From Candidatus Gastranaerophilales bacterium (GTDB lineage: Bacteria; Cyanobacteriota; Vampirovibrionia; Gastranaerophilales; Gastranaerophilaceae), in NCBI GenBank assembly GCA_910587245.1, contig CAJULX010000007.1, forward strand, positions 12,167 to 76,166: DNA of 64,000 nucleotides, read 5' to 3'. The notes beneath the pieces were generated by a model. It did not search any database. It saw nothing but the letters and a program-made list of their open reading frames with translations, and was not told the origin of the DNA. Position 1 is the first letter of the stretch. Each line of letters starts with the position of its first letter. This document shows, piece by piece, positions 40,176 through 48,874 of this stretch. Position numbers and translations under genes: made by a program.

Positions 40176-43004
40176 CTAATTTTCAATTGCAGTTTTACAG
40201 TCTTCGCAGATGCCGTCTTCGTTTAATTGTCTGTATTTCCAGCATCTGCTGCATTTTTCGCCTTCCGCCTTTTGAACCGAAACCTTTATATTGTCTTCTT
40301 CATATTCATTTAGGGCGCTAAAACCGGCTTTTTGCCCGATATAAGCATGAGATACAATGAATAAATCTTTTAAGCCGCTTTCATATTTTTTAAGCAATTC
40401 TTCATCAACCGCAGCACCTTTATTGCACTGAATTAAAACATCGGCTTCAAGCGAGCTTCCTATTACTTTATTTTCAGAATTTCTTAAAGGCTCAATTGCT
40501 TTTGATACAATTTCTCTTACCTTTAAAAGCTTTGAAAATTCAATATCAAGTTCTTCATTTTCCCATTCGGGTTTTACTTTCGGCCAATCTGCAAGGATAA
40601 TACTTTCCATGCCGTTTTTCTGACATTCGGGTGTATTTTGCCAGATATCTTCAGCCTGATGCGGCATAACGGGAACAAGAATTCTTGTCAGTGTTTGCAG
40701 AATTTCATACATAACACTCTGGCATGCTCTTCTTGAAAGACTTTTCTTTCCTGCCGTATATAATCTGTCTTTTACGATATCAAGATAAAATGCGCTTAAA
40801 TCCACGGCGGCAAAATTTTGAAGACACTGGAAATATTTATAAAATTCATAGCTGTCAAACGCTTTTGTCACCTCTTCAACCACTTTATTAAGTTTATGAA
40901 GCGCAAATTTATCAATATCGCTCAAATCTTCATATTTTACATAATCGGTTTTTGGGTCAAAATCAAATATATTTCCTAAAAGGAACCTTGCAGTGTTTCT
41001 TGTCTTTTTAAATATTTCAGACAATTGTTTTATGATGTTATCGCCGATTTTTGTATCATTTCTGTAATCAACCGATGCTGCCCATAATCTTAAAATATCG
41101 GCACCGTAATTTTTAATAATATCATCGGGACGGATATAGTTTCCGAGAGATTTTGACATCTTTCTGCCGTCTTCTCCGAATACAAACCCGTGGGTTAAAA
41201 CTGATTTATAAGGTGCTTTTCCCTGTACTGCCATTGATGTTAAAAGGGAAGATTGGAACCATCCTCTGTGCTGGTCTGAGCCTTCAAGATACATATCAAC
41301 GGGCGTATGTCCTAATTCATCCGCTCTTTTTTCAACAACGGCACGCCATGTAACCCCTGAATCAAACCAGACATCCATAATGTCTTTTTCCTGCTGAATA
41401 TGAACACTTCCGCATTTGGGGCATTTAAAGCCTTCGGGCAGAAGTTCTTCCGTACTCTTTTTAACCCAGGCGTCAGAGCTTTCTTTTTCAAATATTTCTG
41501 CAACATGGTTAATTGTTTCATCGTTTACGATTACTTCATTGCAGTCTTTACAATAAAATACGGGGATAGGCACACCCCATGCTCTCTGGCGCGAAATACA
41601 CCAGTCCGTTCTGTTTTCCACCATGTTTGAAATTCTTTTTTCGCCTGATGCAGGGATAAATTTAACATTTTTAATGTTTTCAAGAGTTTCTTTGCGGAAT
41701 TTATCCACTTTTACAAACCATTGAGGTGTTGCTCTGTATATAACGGGGTTTTTACATCTCCAGCAGTGAGGGTAGCTGTGGTTGATATCAGCCGCCGCAA
41801 GAAGAGCGCCTGCTGTTTTTAATTTTTCAATTACAATTGAATTTCCCTTGTAATAAGGAATTCCTTCCAAATCCTTATCGCCTGTGATATCCGTCCACAC
41901 GCCCTTTCCATCCAGCGGAGAGAATACTTCAATATTATACTTGCATCCGACTTCATAATCTTCAAGACCATGTCCCGGTGCTGTATGAACGGCGCCTGTA
42001 CCGGCTTCAAGCGTAACATGCTCGCCTAAGATTATCGGTGATTTTCTGTCATACAAAGGATGTTTTGTATTTAATAATTCTAAATCAGCGCCTTTGCAGT
42101 TTCCGATGATTTTAATATCGCTTTCCTGCCAGTCAACCCCTTGAAGGAAATTAGCAAGCAATTCCTGTGCTATAAAATAAATTTCATTTTTGTATGTGAA
42201 GAATGTATATTCAAACCTCGGATGCAAGCTTATTGCCATATTTGAAGGAATTGTCCAGGGGGTTGTTGTCCATATAACGGCATAAACATTTTTATTCGGC
42301 AAATCTATAATTTTGCCGATTTTTTCAACGGCTTCATCGTCAAATTTAAATCTTACATATATTGAAGTTGAAGTATGGTCAGCATATTCAACTTCGGCTT
42401 CAGCAAGCGCGGTTTCACAGGAAGCACACCAGTAAACAGGTTTTAATCCTTTTTCTATATAACCTTTTTTATACATTTCCCCGAAAACGCGAACCTGTTC
42501 CGCTTCAAATTCGGGATTAATTGTAAGATAAGGATTTTCCCAGTTCCCGAAAACACCGAGGCGCTTAAATTCTTTTTCCTGTCCTTTTAGGTTTTTATGA
42601 GCAAATTCTCTGCATTTAGCGCGTAATTCGGCAGGTGTTAAAGCTTCTCTTCCGCCTTTAATATTTTTTACAACTGCATTTTCAATAGGAAGCCCGTGAC
42701 CGTCATACCCCGGGACATAAGGTGCGTAAAATCCTGCCATTGATTTATATTTTATAAGAATATCTTTTAAGATTTTATTTAGTGCGGTTCCCACGTGGAT
42801 TTTTTCGGAGCTTAAATACGGAGGGCCGTCGTGAAGAATAAAGGAATTTACCTTATCTTTGTTTGAAAGATTTTTTTCATAAATTTTATTTTCTTCCCAG
42901 AATTTTTGAATTTCAAGCTCGCGGACTGTGGCATTTGCCCTCATTGCAAGAGTTGTCTGCGGTAAATTAAGCGTGTCTTTAAATTCCTTTTTATCTTCTG
43001 CCAT
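40176..43004 (-). CDS. ileS: isoleucyl-tRNA synthetase
   Basis: A class I aminoacyl-tRNA synthetase of 942 residues charging tRNA-Ile. HDGPPYLSSEKIHVGTALNKILKD holds the HIGH-equivalent at 70-73, here HVGT. GYDGHGLPIE is the ATP loop. WTTTPWTIPSN begins the CP1 editing domain. KMSKSLGN is the second signature. The C-terminal zinc finger CSRCWKYRQ ... CEDC is present. It is bacterial type I. The ATG at 43004 has AGGAT upstream. No T-box leader features (AGGGTGGNACCGCG) were seen in the 88-nt upstream gap, so regulation is not by T-box. Confidence 0.96.
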   Translation of the reverse strand: MAEDKKEFKDTLNLPQTTLAMRANATVRELEIQKFWEENKIYEKNLSNKDKVNSFILHDGPPYLSSEKIHVGTALNKILKDILIKYKSMAGFYAPYVPGYDGHGLPIENAVVKNIKGGREALTPAELRAKCREFAHKNLKGQEKEFKRLGVFGNWENPYLTINPEFEAEQVRVFGEMYKKGYIEKGLKPVYWCASCETALAEAEVEYADHTSTSIYVRFKFDDEAVEKIGKIIDLPNKNVYAVIWTTTPWTIPSNMAISLHPRFEYTFFTYKNEIYFIAQELLANFLQGVDWQESDIKIIGNCKGADLELLNTKHPLYDRKSPIILGEHVTLEAGTGAVHTAPGHGLEDYEVGCKYNIEVFSPLDGKGVWTDITGDKDLEGIPYYKGNSIVIEKLKTAGALLAAADINHSYPHCWRCKNPVIYRATPQWFVKVDKFRKETLENIKNVKFIPASGEKRISNMVENRTDWCISRQRAWGVPIPVFYCKDCNEVIVNDETINHVAEIFEKESSDAWVKKSTEELLPEGFKCPKCGSVHIQQEKDIMDVWFDSGVTWRAVVEKRADELGHTPVDMYLEGSDQHRGWFQSSLLTSMAVQGKAPYKSVLTHGFVFGEDGRKMSKSLGNYIRPDDIIKNYGADILRLWAASVDYRNDTKIGDNIIKQLSEIFKKTRNTARFLLGNIFDFDPKTDYVKYEDLSDIDKFALHKLNKVVEEVTKAFDSYEFYKYFQCLQNFAAVDLSAFYLDIVKDRLYTAGKKSLSRRACQSVMYEILQTLTRILVPVMPHQAEDIWQNTPECQKNGMESIILADWPKVKPEWENEELDIEFSKLLKVREIVSKAIEPLRNSENKVIGSSLEADVLIQCNKGAAVDEELLKKYESGLKDLFIVSHAYIGQKAGFSALNEYEEDNIKVSVQKAEGEKCSRCWKYRQLNEDGICEDCKTAIEN

Positions 43005-43092
43005 AACGTTTAAAATCCTATTCTTAAAAAATTCACGTACGTTTGATATTCTATGACAAAAGTTGATAATTTAAAAGAGAAATATTAAAGAG

Positions 43093-44127
43093 CTACCTTA
43101 TTTTTGCGTATAATCCCGGGAAACCTGCTTCTTTCATAAGTTCTAAGCCGTCTTCAGCCTGAAAATAAAAATCGGCGCTCAATACATCAATAAATTTTTT
43201 CCTTAAAGAAGAATATTCGGGTCTGTTTTTCAAAAGCTGTAAATATTCAAAAGCGTAATGATTAGCATCCGCTTCCATTGGAGATGCATTATACAGTTCT
43301 TTATCATATGGTCTTTCAATTAATTGCAATGTATAATCCACAATGTGCCTTTTTGTAGAAAGGTATCTGGTATCATTTTCAAGTATTGAATATTTTAATT
43401 TCTTATCTTCGGGTATTATCTTTTTCGGTACAAAATTATCCAGATATTCTACAATTGAATAATCTTCATTCTCATCTTTGAAATATTCAAAATTTTTCAA
43501 ATGAGCGTTTTTGAATATTCTTGAACAATCTTTTGTGGAAGCTGCAAGATGTGTTTGTATCCAGTGTCTTAATTCATGAGCCGTTAGTGTTTTTATATAT
43601 ACTTCTTTTTCCTTATCGGTAAGTTTTGCAGCTAAAACCCTTGCATTCGGGTGTCTTGCGTGTATATTATCGGCCTGTTCTCTCATTGATGATTCGCACA
43701 GGATATGGTAATCTCCCATTTCTTTGCCGTTTTCATCCTTGACAATGGCTATAAAATAATCCTCTTTTATTATTGGCATAAAAAAGCTTAAAGTGTTTGT
43801 CTGAAAACTGTAGTTTGTCTGAGTATATCCGCGGGTTTCCCCGAGCATTTTTGTTTTTGGCTTTTCGAGATTTAATTCGCTTGCTATAGGGTTATACTTT
43901 ATAGTATCATCATATACTTCATCATATAGTTTTTGAATTCTTGTCTCATCCCAAATATTTTCCGCAGCTTCTGCACCTTTTGCGCTTTCCGTCCCGTTAA
44001 CGGAACTTCTTTCAAAACTGTCTCCTTTAAATGAGAGCATATTCGGGCTTAATGTATTATGCGGCGCAGTATTGATATTTTTAGGACCGTATATATTTTT
44101 AGCGGAATTAAGAAAATTTACCAGCAT
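43093..44127 (-). CDS. putative HExxH zinc metallopeptidase with N-terminal LSFKG motif
   Basis: A 344-residue protein. A disordered N-terminus with LSFKG at 31-35 is followed, at 184-188, by the zinc-binding HELRH (in LTAHELRHWIQTHL). A candidate third ligand is E285 in MEADANHYAFEYL. Glu and Asp residues of this kind serve as ligands in several gluzincins. There is no signal peptide and no membrane helix. I do not recognise the family. The substrate is unknown. A run of ileS upstream on the same strand is separate. SD AAAAGG precedes the ATG at 44127. Confidence 0.65.
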   Translation of the reverse strand: MLVNFLNSAKNIYGPKNINTAPHNTLSPNMLSFKGDSFERSSVNGTESAKGAEAAENIWDETRIQKLYDEVYDDTIKYNPIASELNLEKPKTKMLGETRGYTQTNYSFQTNTLSFFMPIIKEDYFIAIVKDENGKEMGDYHILCESSMREQADNIHARHPNARVLAAKLTDKEKEVYIKTLTAHELRHWIQTHLAASTKDCSRIFKNAHLKNFEYFKDENEDYSIVEYLDNFVPKKIIPEDKKLKYSILENDTRYLSTKRHIVDYTLQLIERPYDKELYNASPMEADANHYAFEYLQLLKNRPEYSSLRKKFIDVLSADFYFQAEDGLELMKEAGFPGLYAKIR

Positions 44128-44210
44128 GGTTTAACCTTTTAATGTTTGTGTTTGTAAGAAACTGTATAAATAAATTAAATTGTCATATTGTAAATATTTG
44201 TTACATTATC

Positions 44211-44238
44211 TAAATAAAACTTAGCTTTTTGCCGATAA
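44211..44238 (+). promoter_or_regulatory. FliA/sigma-28-like promoter of the lysozyme gene
   Basis: GCCGATAA at 44231-44238 is a perfect match to the sigma-28 -10 consensus. TAAATAAA (44211-44218) is the -35-like element, with TAAA-N16 against the usual N15 spacing. The ATG of the lysozyme gene is 41 nt downstream of the -10. Confidence 0.45.
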
Positions 44239-44279
44239 CATAAATAACTAAGTGACTTTTAAAGGATAAGGTTGGAAAA

Positions 44280-45428
44280 ATGCCTCAGAATGTTTCGGGT
44301 ATAACAGTTGTAAGCAAGGTAGATGCGGCTCATCAATATGAGATTGTAACAAAAAACGAAAATGAAACTTTGGAAAACGAGGTTCAAACCGCTGCTTTAG
44401 AACAGAGCGATGAGAATACCTATCAGGATACAAATTTTGAAGATATGAGTCTTGAAGAGGTGACGGAAGCTGCTTTTGGACTCGAGCAGGAGCTTTTATG
44501 CCTTAAAGCGGAATTGGAAACCCTGCAGACCGTTATTGAAAATGATGAAGAAATAAGAGCAATGTATGAAAGCCGGCTGGAGCAAATCAAACAGGAAACG
44601 GAAGAGCTGGGTAAAAAACTGCAGGAGGCTGAAACTCCGCAGGAAAAAGAAACAATAAGAAAAAGGCTGTCAAGCTTAAGAGGCGATATTTCATCTTTGC
44701 ACTCCCTTATAAGGGAAATAATGAGCTCAATACAAAGCAACAATCAATTAAAATCCGATACAATGAGCGAATATACGACTGCAAACGCGGATTACAGAAA
44801 AGCAAGCCTTGTGCAGAGCACAAAAGAAGCCGAAGCAAACAGGCAAATGCAGGCTGCTCAAAACAGCACTTCGCAGACATCATTTGCCGTACCCGCTTCA
44901 GGCAGCACAACAAGTGTTTCAAGTACTACGGCTGCTGCTGATACCTCAAATACGGCAGTATCTTCAACGGCACCAAAAGGCGCTTCCAGCGGTAAAGCAA
45001 GCAGCAACCTGATTAATTTCTTTAAGCAAAAAGAGGGCTGCAGATTGCAGGCATATCAAGATTCAGGCGGTATCTGGACGATAGGCTATGGACATACTGG
45101 CGGTGTAAGAGAAGGGCAGACTATATCTCAGGCGCAGGCAGAGCAATATTTAAGAAATGACCTTGCAAGTTTTGAAAATGATGTATCTTCTCTTGCTCAA
45201 AGCATGGGCGTAAAATTATCGCAAGGTCAGTTTGATGCACTGGTAAGTTTTTCGTACAATTGCGGGCCGGGAAACCTTCGCAGTTCAGGCATTATGCAGA
45301 TGTTAAAAGCAAATAACATAAGCGGCGCACAGAATAAAATGAAGCAGTATATCCATGACGCTGCAGGAAACGCCCTTCAAGGTCTTGTAACAAGAAGGGC
45401 AACTGAGGCAAGCTGGCTTGCCGCATAA
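44280..45428 (+). CDS. GH24 lysozyme/endolysin-like protein with long coiled-coil N-terminus
   Basis: A 382-residue protein. The first 240 residues are an acidic, Glu/Gln-rich coiled coil, with a Ser/Thr/Ala linker (about 200-235). The C-terminal domain (about 244-382) is phage T4-lysozyme-like (GH24): FKQKEGCRLQAYQDSGG supplies E252 and D261, and TIGYGHTGG gives T273; VSFSYNCGPGNL and VTRRATEASW end it. It hydrolyses peptidoglycan. No signal peptide was seen. SD AAGGTTGG is upstream. A FliA-like promoter suggests a link to flagellum or late motility genes, for example a wall-remodelling enzyme. No holin or phage genes are nearby. Confidence 0.82.
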   Translation: MPQNVSGITVVSKVDAAHQYEIVTKNENETLENEVQTAALEQSDENTYQDTNFEDMSLEEVTEAAFGLEQELLCLKAELETLQTVIENDEEIRAMYESRLEQIKQETEELGKKLQEAETPQEKETIRKRLSSLRGDISSLHSLIREIMSSIQSNNQLKSDTMSEYTTANADYRKASLVQSTKEAEANRQMQAAQNSTSQTSFAVPASGSTTSVSSTTAAADTSNTAVSSTAPKGASSGKASSNLINFFKQKEGCRLQAYQDSGGIWTIGYGHTGGVREGQTISQAQAEQYLRNDLASFENDVSSLAQSMGVKLSQGQFDALVSFSYNCGPGNLRSSGIMQMLKANNISGAQNKMKQYIHDAAGNALQGLVTRRATEASWLAA

Positions 45429-45492
45429 AATATTCATTTGATTTTCAGCGTGATAAAATATTTTTGATAATATTTTTTAAAAGGTTTTATCA

Positions 45493-46350
45493 ATGCTTTC
45501 AAACGAATTAAATAAGAAAAGATTACAGAATAAAGTAAAAAAAATTGTAGAAAATTCCCTGTTTCAAAATTTTATTCTGGGGGTAATTATTCTTAACGCT
45601 GTTCTTTTAGGGGTTATGACTTATCCTGAAATAACTTCGCGTTTTAATTATACTTTTAATTTAATTTCAAATATTTGTGTCGGCATTTTTACCGTTGAAA
45701 TTATTCTTAAATTATTTTGCTACGGCAAAAAATTCTTCAAAAGCGGCTGGAATAATTTTGATTTTATAATTGTTTTAATATCGCTTGTGCCGACAGCAGG
45801 AGCTTTTTCATCTTTCCGCGTATTTAGAATTTTAAGAGCACTCAGGGCGTTGAGGCTTATAACCCATCTTGAAAGATTGAGAGTTATAGTTCAGGCTATT
45901 ATTGATTCAATTCCTAATGTTGCCTGGGCTTCGGGGCTTTTACTTGTTATATTCTATATATTTTCAATCATGGGAACAACAATGTTCAGTGCGGATTTTC
46001 CCGATTGGTTCGGCACTCTTGGTAAATCAATGTATACGCTTTTTCAGGTAATGACTCTTGAAAGCTGGTCTATGGGAATTGCACGCCCCGTTATTTCTCA
46101 TTTTCCTTATGCCTGGATATATTTTGTGTCATTTATCCTTATATCATCATTTATTGTGATGAATGTTATTGTAGGGGTTGTAGTAAATGCTATAAGTGAA
46201 ATTTCGGCTGATATTAAAAAAGAAAAAGAAGCTGCAAAATTTCAGGCAAATAATCAAGATTTAAAAACGGAATTTTTAAAATTAAAAAATCAGATGAGTA
46301 TTGTTGAAAATCTGCTTGAAATTCAAGATTCAAAAGCGGACAGAAGATAA
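45493..46350 (+). CDS. bacterial voltage-gated sodium channel (NaChBac/BacNav family)
   Basis: A 285-residue single-domain channel working as a tetramer. Helices S1-S3 are about 24-40, 56-74 and 88-100. S4 (109-121, RVFRILRALRALR) carries five Arg at every third position (R109, R112, R115, R118, R121), the voltage sensor. S5 and S6 are about 143-162 and 207-232. The selectivity filter is TLESW (188-192), the sodium-selective sequence of NaChBac. A Lys/Glu coiled coil (about 240-275) ends the chain, as in NaChBac. It is followed by hisG 57 nt later on the same strand. The role in the cell is unknown; in other bacteria it affects motility and pH responses. Confidence 0.93.
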   Translation: MLSNELNKKRLQNKVKKIVENSLFQNFILGVIILNAVLLGVMTYPEITSRFNYTFNLISNICVGIFTVEIILKLFCYGKKFFKSGWNNFDFIIVLISLVPTAGAFSSFRVFRILRALRALRLITHLERLRVIVQAIIDSIPNVAWASGLLLVIFYIFSIMGTTMFSADFPDWFGTLGKSMYTLFQVMTLESWSMGIARPVISHFPYAWIYFVSFILISSFIVMNVIVGVVVNAISEISADIKKEKEAAKFQANNQDLKTEFLKLKNQMSIVENLLEIQDSKADRR

Positions 46351-46407
46351 ATAATTGCTTTTTAGTCTTGTCTTTGGGAAAATTATTTTGAAAATAAGGA
46401 ATAAGAA

Positions 46408-47277
46408 ATGGATAATATTTTAAAAATAGCAATACCTAATAAGGGCAGATTATCAACCAAAATATACGAACTTTTAAATGCCGCAGGGCTTTCGTTTGAA
46501 TCAAAAGATGAAAGATGTCTTCAAATAAAGGCACAGGACGGTAAATGCCAGATAATTTTTGTCAGAACTCAGGATATCCCGAGATTTTTGGATGCAAAAG
46601 TTGCGGATATAGGCTTTACAGGGCTTGATGTCGTGGTTGAAGAAAAAGTTGACCTTGATGTTATTAAGCGTTTTGATTTCGGTTACTGCGATATGGTTGT
46701 TGCCGTTAAGGATTCCGATAAATATACAAAAACGGAAGATTTGCCCGAATGTATCAATGTTGCAACATCTTTCCCCAATATTGCAAAGGATTATTTTAAA
46801 TCAAAAGGCAAAACCGCAAAAATTATTGAAGTTTCAGGCGCCGTTGAAATTACGCCGAATTTAGGGCTTTCGGATGTTGTTGTCGATATAACTTCAACCG
46901 GTTCCACTTTAAAATCAAACAGGCTTAAAATTATTGATAAAATAATGGATTCAAGCTGTGTTATCGTTCAAAGAAAAGATTTAGACAATGAAAAAATTGA
47001 GCAGGTAAAAAGCTTGCTTTTGGCTATTGATGCGGTTCTTGATGCTAAAGAGAAAAAATATTTAATGGTGCATGTGCCAAAAGAGCGCGTGGATGAAATT
47101 AAAACGTTTCTGCCCGGGCTTTCTTCGCCTACGGTTACAACGCTTTGGGGTGATGATAAAAATGTGGTTGTGCATGTTGTTGTGGATAAGGATAAAATTT
47201 ATGACAGCATAAATAAGCTTAAAGCTATTGGCGGACAGGGCATTTTGATTTTAACCGTTGATCAAATGGTGCGCTAG
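46408..47277 (+). CDS. hisG: ATP phosphoribosyltransferase, long form
   Basis: First enzyme of histidine synthesis, joining ATP and PRPP. At 289 residues it is the long form, which carries a C-terminal regulatory (ACT/PII-like, about 215-289) domain for histidine feedback; it does not need HisZ. NKGRLSTKIYELL at the N-terminus, TQDIPRFLDAKVADIGFTG, VATSFPNIAKDYF and DVVVDITSTGSTLK (the PRPP-binding loop) are clear. It is followed closely by mazG. SD AAGGAATAAG precedes the ATG. The other his genes are elsewhere. Confidence 0.95.
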   Translation: MDNILKIAIPNKGRLSTKIYELLNAAGLSFESKDERCLQIKAQDGKCQIIFVRTQDIPRFLDAKVADIGFTGLDVVVEEKVDLDVIKRFDFGYCDMVVAVKDSDKYTKTEDLPECINVATSFPNIAKDYFKSKGKTAKIIEVSGAVEITPNLGLSDVVVDITSTGSTLKSNRLKIIDKIMDSSCVIVQRKDLDNEKIEQVKSLLLAIDAVLDAKEKKYLMVHVPKERVDEIKTFLPGLSSPTVTTLWGDDKNVVVHVVVDKDKIYDSINKLKAIGGQGILILTVDQMVR

Positions 47278-47300
47278 AAACAGGTTTGAGGATTTAAATT

Positions 47301-48062
47301 ATGAGCGAAATTGAAAAACTTCTTCAAACAATGAAGACACTGCGCGGCGAAAACGGCTGCAAATGGGACAGGGAGCAGACTCATCAGACTATAAGACAGA
47401 ATATGCTTGAAGAAGCATACGAGGCTGTGGACGCCATAAATTCAAATGATATGAAACATTTGAAAGAAGAACTCGGAGATGTGCTTTTGCAGGTGGTTTT
47501 GCATTCTCAGATTGCGAATGATAACGGTTGTTTTACCTTTGAAGACGTGGCAAAAGGAATAAACGAAAAGCTTATACACCGTCATCCGCACGTTTTCGGG
47601 GATGTTAAAGTTAAAAATACCGATGAAATTTTAGCAAACTGGGATAAATTAAAAAAAGAGGAAAAACCGCACAGGAAAAGCGTTTTGGACGGTGTTTCAA
47701 AATCACAGTCCGCTCTTATGACTGCTCAAAAATTGTCAAAAAAAGCCGTAAAAGCCGGTTTTGAATGGCCTGATGAAAAAAGCCTGATAGAGTGTGTTAA
47801 ATCTGAAATTCGGGAATTTGCCCGTGCGGAAAATGAAAAAGATAAAGAGCTTGAATTTGGCGATATCCTTTTTGCACTGGTAAATTTAGCCCGCTGGAAC
47901 AAGCTTGATGCAGAACAGTGTTTAATTAAAGCAAATAAAAAATTTGAAACCAGATTTAGAAAAATGGAAGAAATTGCCCCGAAGGCCCTGGAAGAACTTT
48001 CGTTTGAAGAATGGGACAACCTTTGGAAAAAGGCTAAAACTCTGACGGAAGGCGAATACTAA
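47301..48062 (+). CDS. mazG: nucleoside triphosphate pyrophosphohydrolase MazG
   Basis: A 253-residue all-alpha pyrophosphatase that hydrolyses NTPs and dNTPs to monophosphates. The N-terminal repeat has the MazG signature NGCKWDREQTHQTIRQNMLEEAYEAVDAI (in pieces: KWDREQTH, LLEEAYE-like) and ELGDVLLQVVLHSQIA. The C-terminal repeat has EFGDILFALVNLARW. Both halves are complete. SD GAGGAT is 10 nt upstream. It follows hisG by 23 nt, so the two are probably one transcript. A weak terminator follows at 48066-48092. Confidence 0.93.
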   Translation: MSEIEKLLQTMKTLRGENGCKWDREQTHQTIRQNMLEEAYEAVDAINSNDMKHLKEELGDVLLQVVLHSQIANDNGCFTFEDVAKGINEKLIHRHPHVFGDVKVKNTDEILANWDKLKKEEKPHRKSVLDGVSKSQSALMTAQKLSKKAVKAGFEWPDEKSLIECVKSEIREFARAENEKDKELEFGDILFALVNLARWNKLDAEQCLIKANKKFETRFRKMEEIAPKALEELSFEEWDNLWKKAKTLTEGEY

Positions 48063-48065
48063 AAA

Positions 48066-48092
48066 CCGCCCCGCAAATGCTTTTTAGGGCGG
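48066..48092. terminator. weak hairpin between mazG and a SIMPL gene
   Basis: CCGCCC pairs with GGGCGG around a 15-nt loop between convergent genes. The flanks are A/T-rich but there is no long T run, so efficiency is uncertain. Confidence 0.45.
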
Positions 48093-48118
48093 AATTTAAT
48101 ATACCGGTTTTGTTAAGT

Positions 48119-48862
48119 TTATTTTACAAAAAATGAAGCGTCAACCGTTGCGCGAAATTTAATTGTGCCGCCTTCTGTGGGAACTGCTTCCGCCTCATCC
48201 ATAGCCATAGCGTTTCCTGCGGATTTCAACATCATATTGTATCTTGGCTGGTTATACTCATTGGCGGAGCACTGAACATTGGCGTGTTTAATTCCGGTAA
48301 CGCTTGTACCGAGAGCACTTGCGGCATTTTCAGCCTTTGCTTTTGCATATCCTGAAGCCTCTCTAATCAGCTTGTTGCAAGCTTCTTCGTTTGTATCAAG
48401 TGCGTAAGAAAGGTTAGAAACCACATTAGCACCGTTGCTCAGGGCTGCTGAAATAATTTTTCCGAGTTTTGTAATATCTTTGATTTTTACTTCATAAGAA
48501 TTTCTTGCGGTGTATTGTACGAAAATCCTCTGTCCGTCTTTATAACGGTATTCAGGGTTCACGTTAAATGCAAGCGTTTTCACGGTTTCGCCGTTTGCTG
48601 TATCCAAAAGCTTCTTCACTGCTTGAATTGAATTGTTTGCAGCCTGTTTATTGGTTTCCGATACCTTTGTTATGTCCTTATCGCTGGTTTCAACGCTTAA
48701 AGTAATCTTTGCCATGTTAGGAACCGCTTCTTCACTGGCTTGTGTGTATACTGAAACATATCCTTTTTCGACATCAGCTGCTTGAGCTGCCTCAAATCCT
48801 ATGGTACCAAGCGTTAGGGCGATTGCCGATGTTAAAACCATTGTGCTTATTGTATTTTTCAT
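48119..48862 (-). CDS. periplasmic SIMPL-domain (DUF541) protein
   Basis: A 247-residue exported protein with a signal peptide cut near ALTLGTIGFEAAQAA (about residue 28). The SIMPL core is EKGYVSVYTQASEEAVPNMAKITLSVETS, YRYKDGQRIFVQYTARNSYEVKI and ASGYAKAKAENAASALG, split in pieces here. It is a paralogue of the anchored SIMPL protein at 28786. It lies 13 nt downstream of ligA on the same strand and has a strong SD (AGGAGG). A role in the envelope is inferred from the family only. Confidence 0.87.
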   Translation of the reverse strand: MKNTISTMVLTSAIALTLGTIGFEAAQAADVEKGYVSVYTQASEEAVPNMAKITLSVETSDKDITKVSETNKQAANNSIQAVKKLLDTANGETVKTLAFNVNPEYRYKDGQRIFVQYTARNSYEVKIKDITKLGKIISAALSNGANVVSNLSYALDTNEEACNKLIREASGYAKAKAENAASALGTSVTGIKHANVQCSANEYNQPRYNMMLKSAGNAMAMDEAEAVPTEGGTIKFRATVDASFFVK

Positions 48863-48874
48863 AAAAGCTGCCTC

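Noticed and set aside
43005..43092. A T-box or other riboswitch upstream of ileS
   Set aside because: The 88-nt gap has no AGGGTGGNACCGCG block and no terminator-antiterminator pair.
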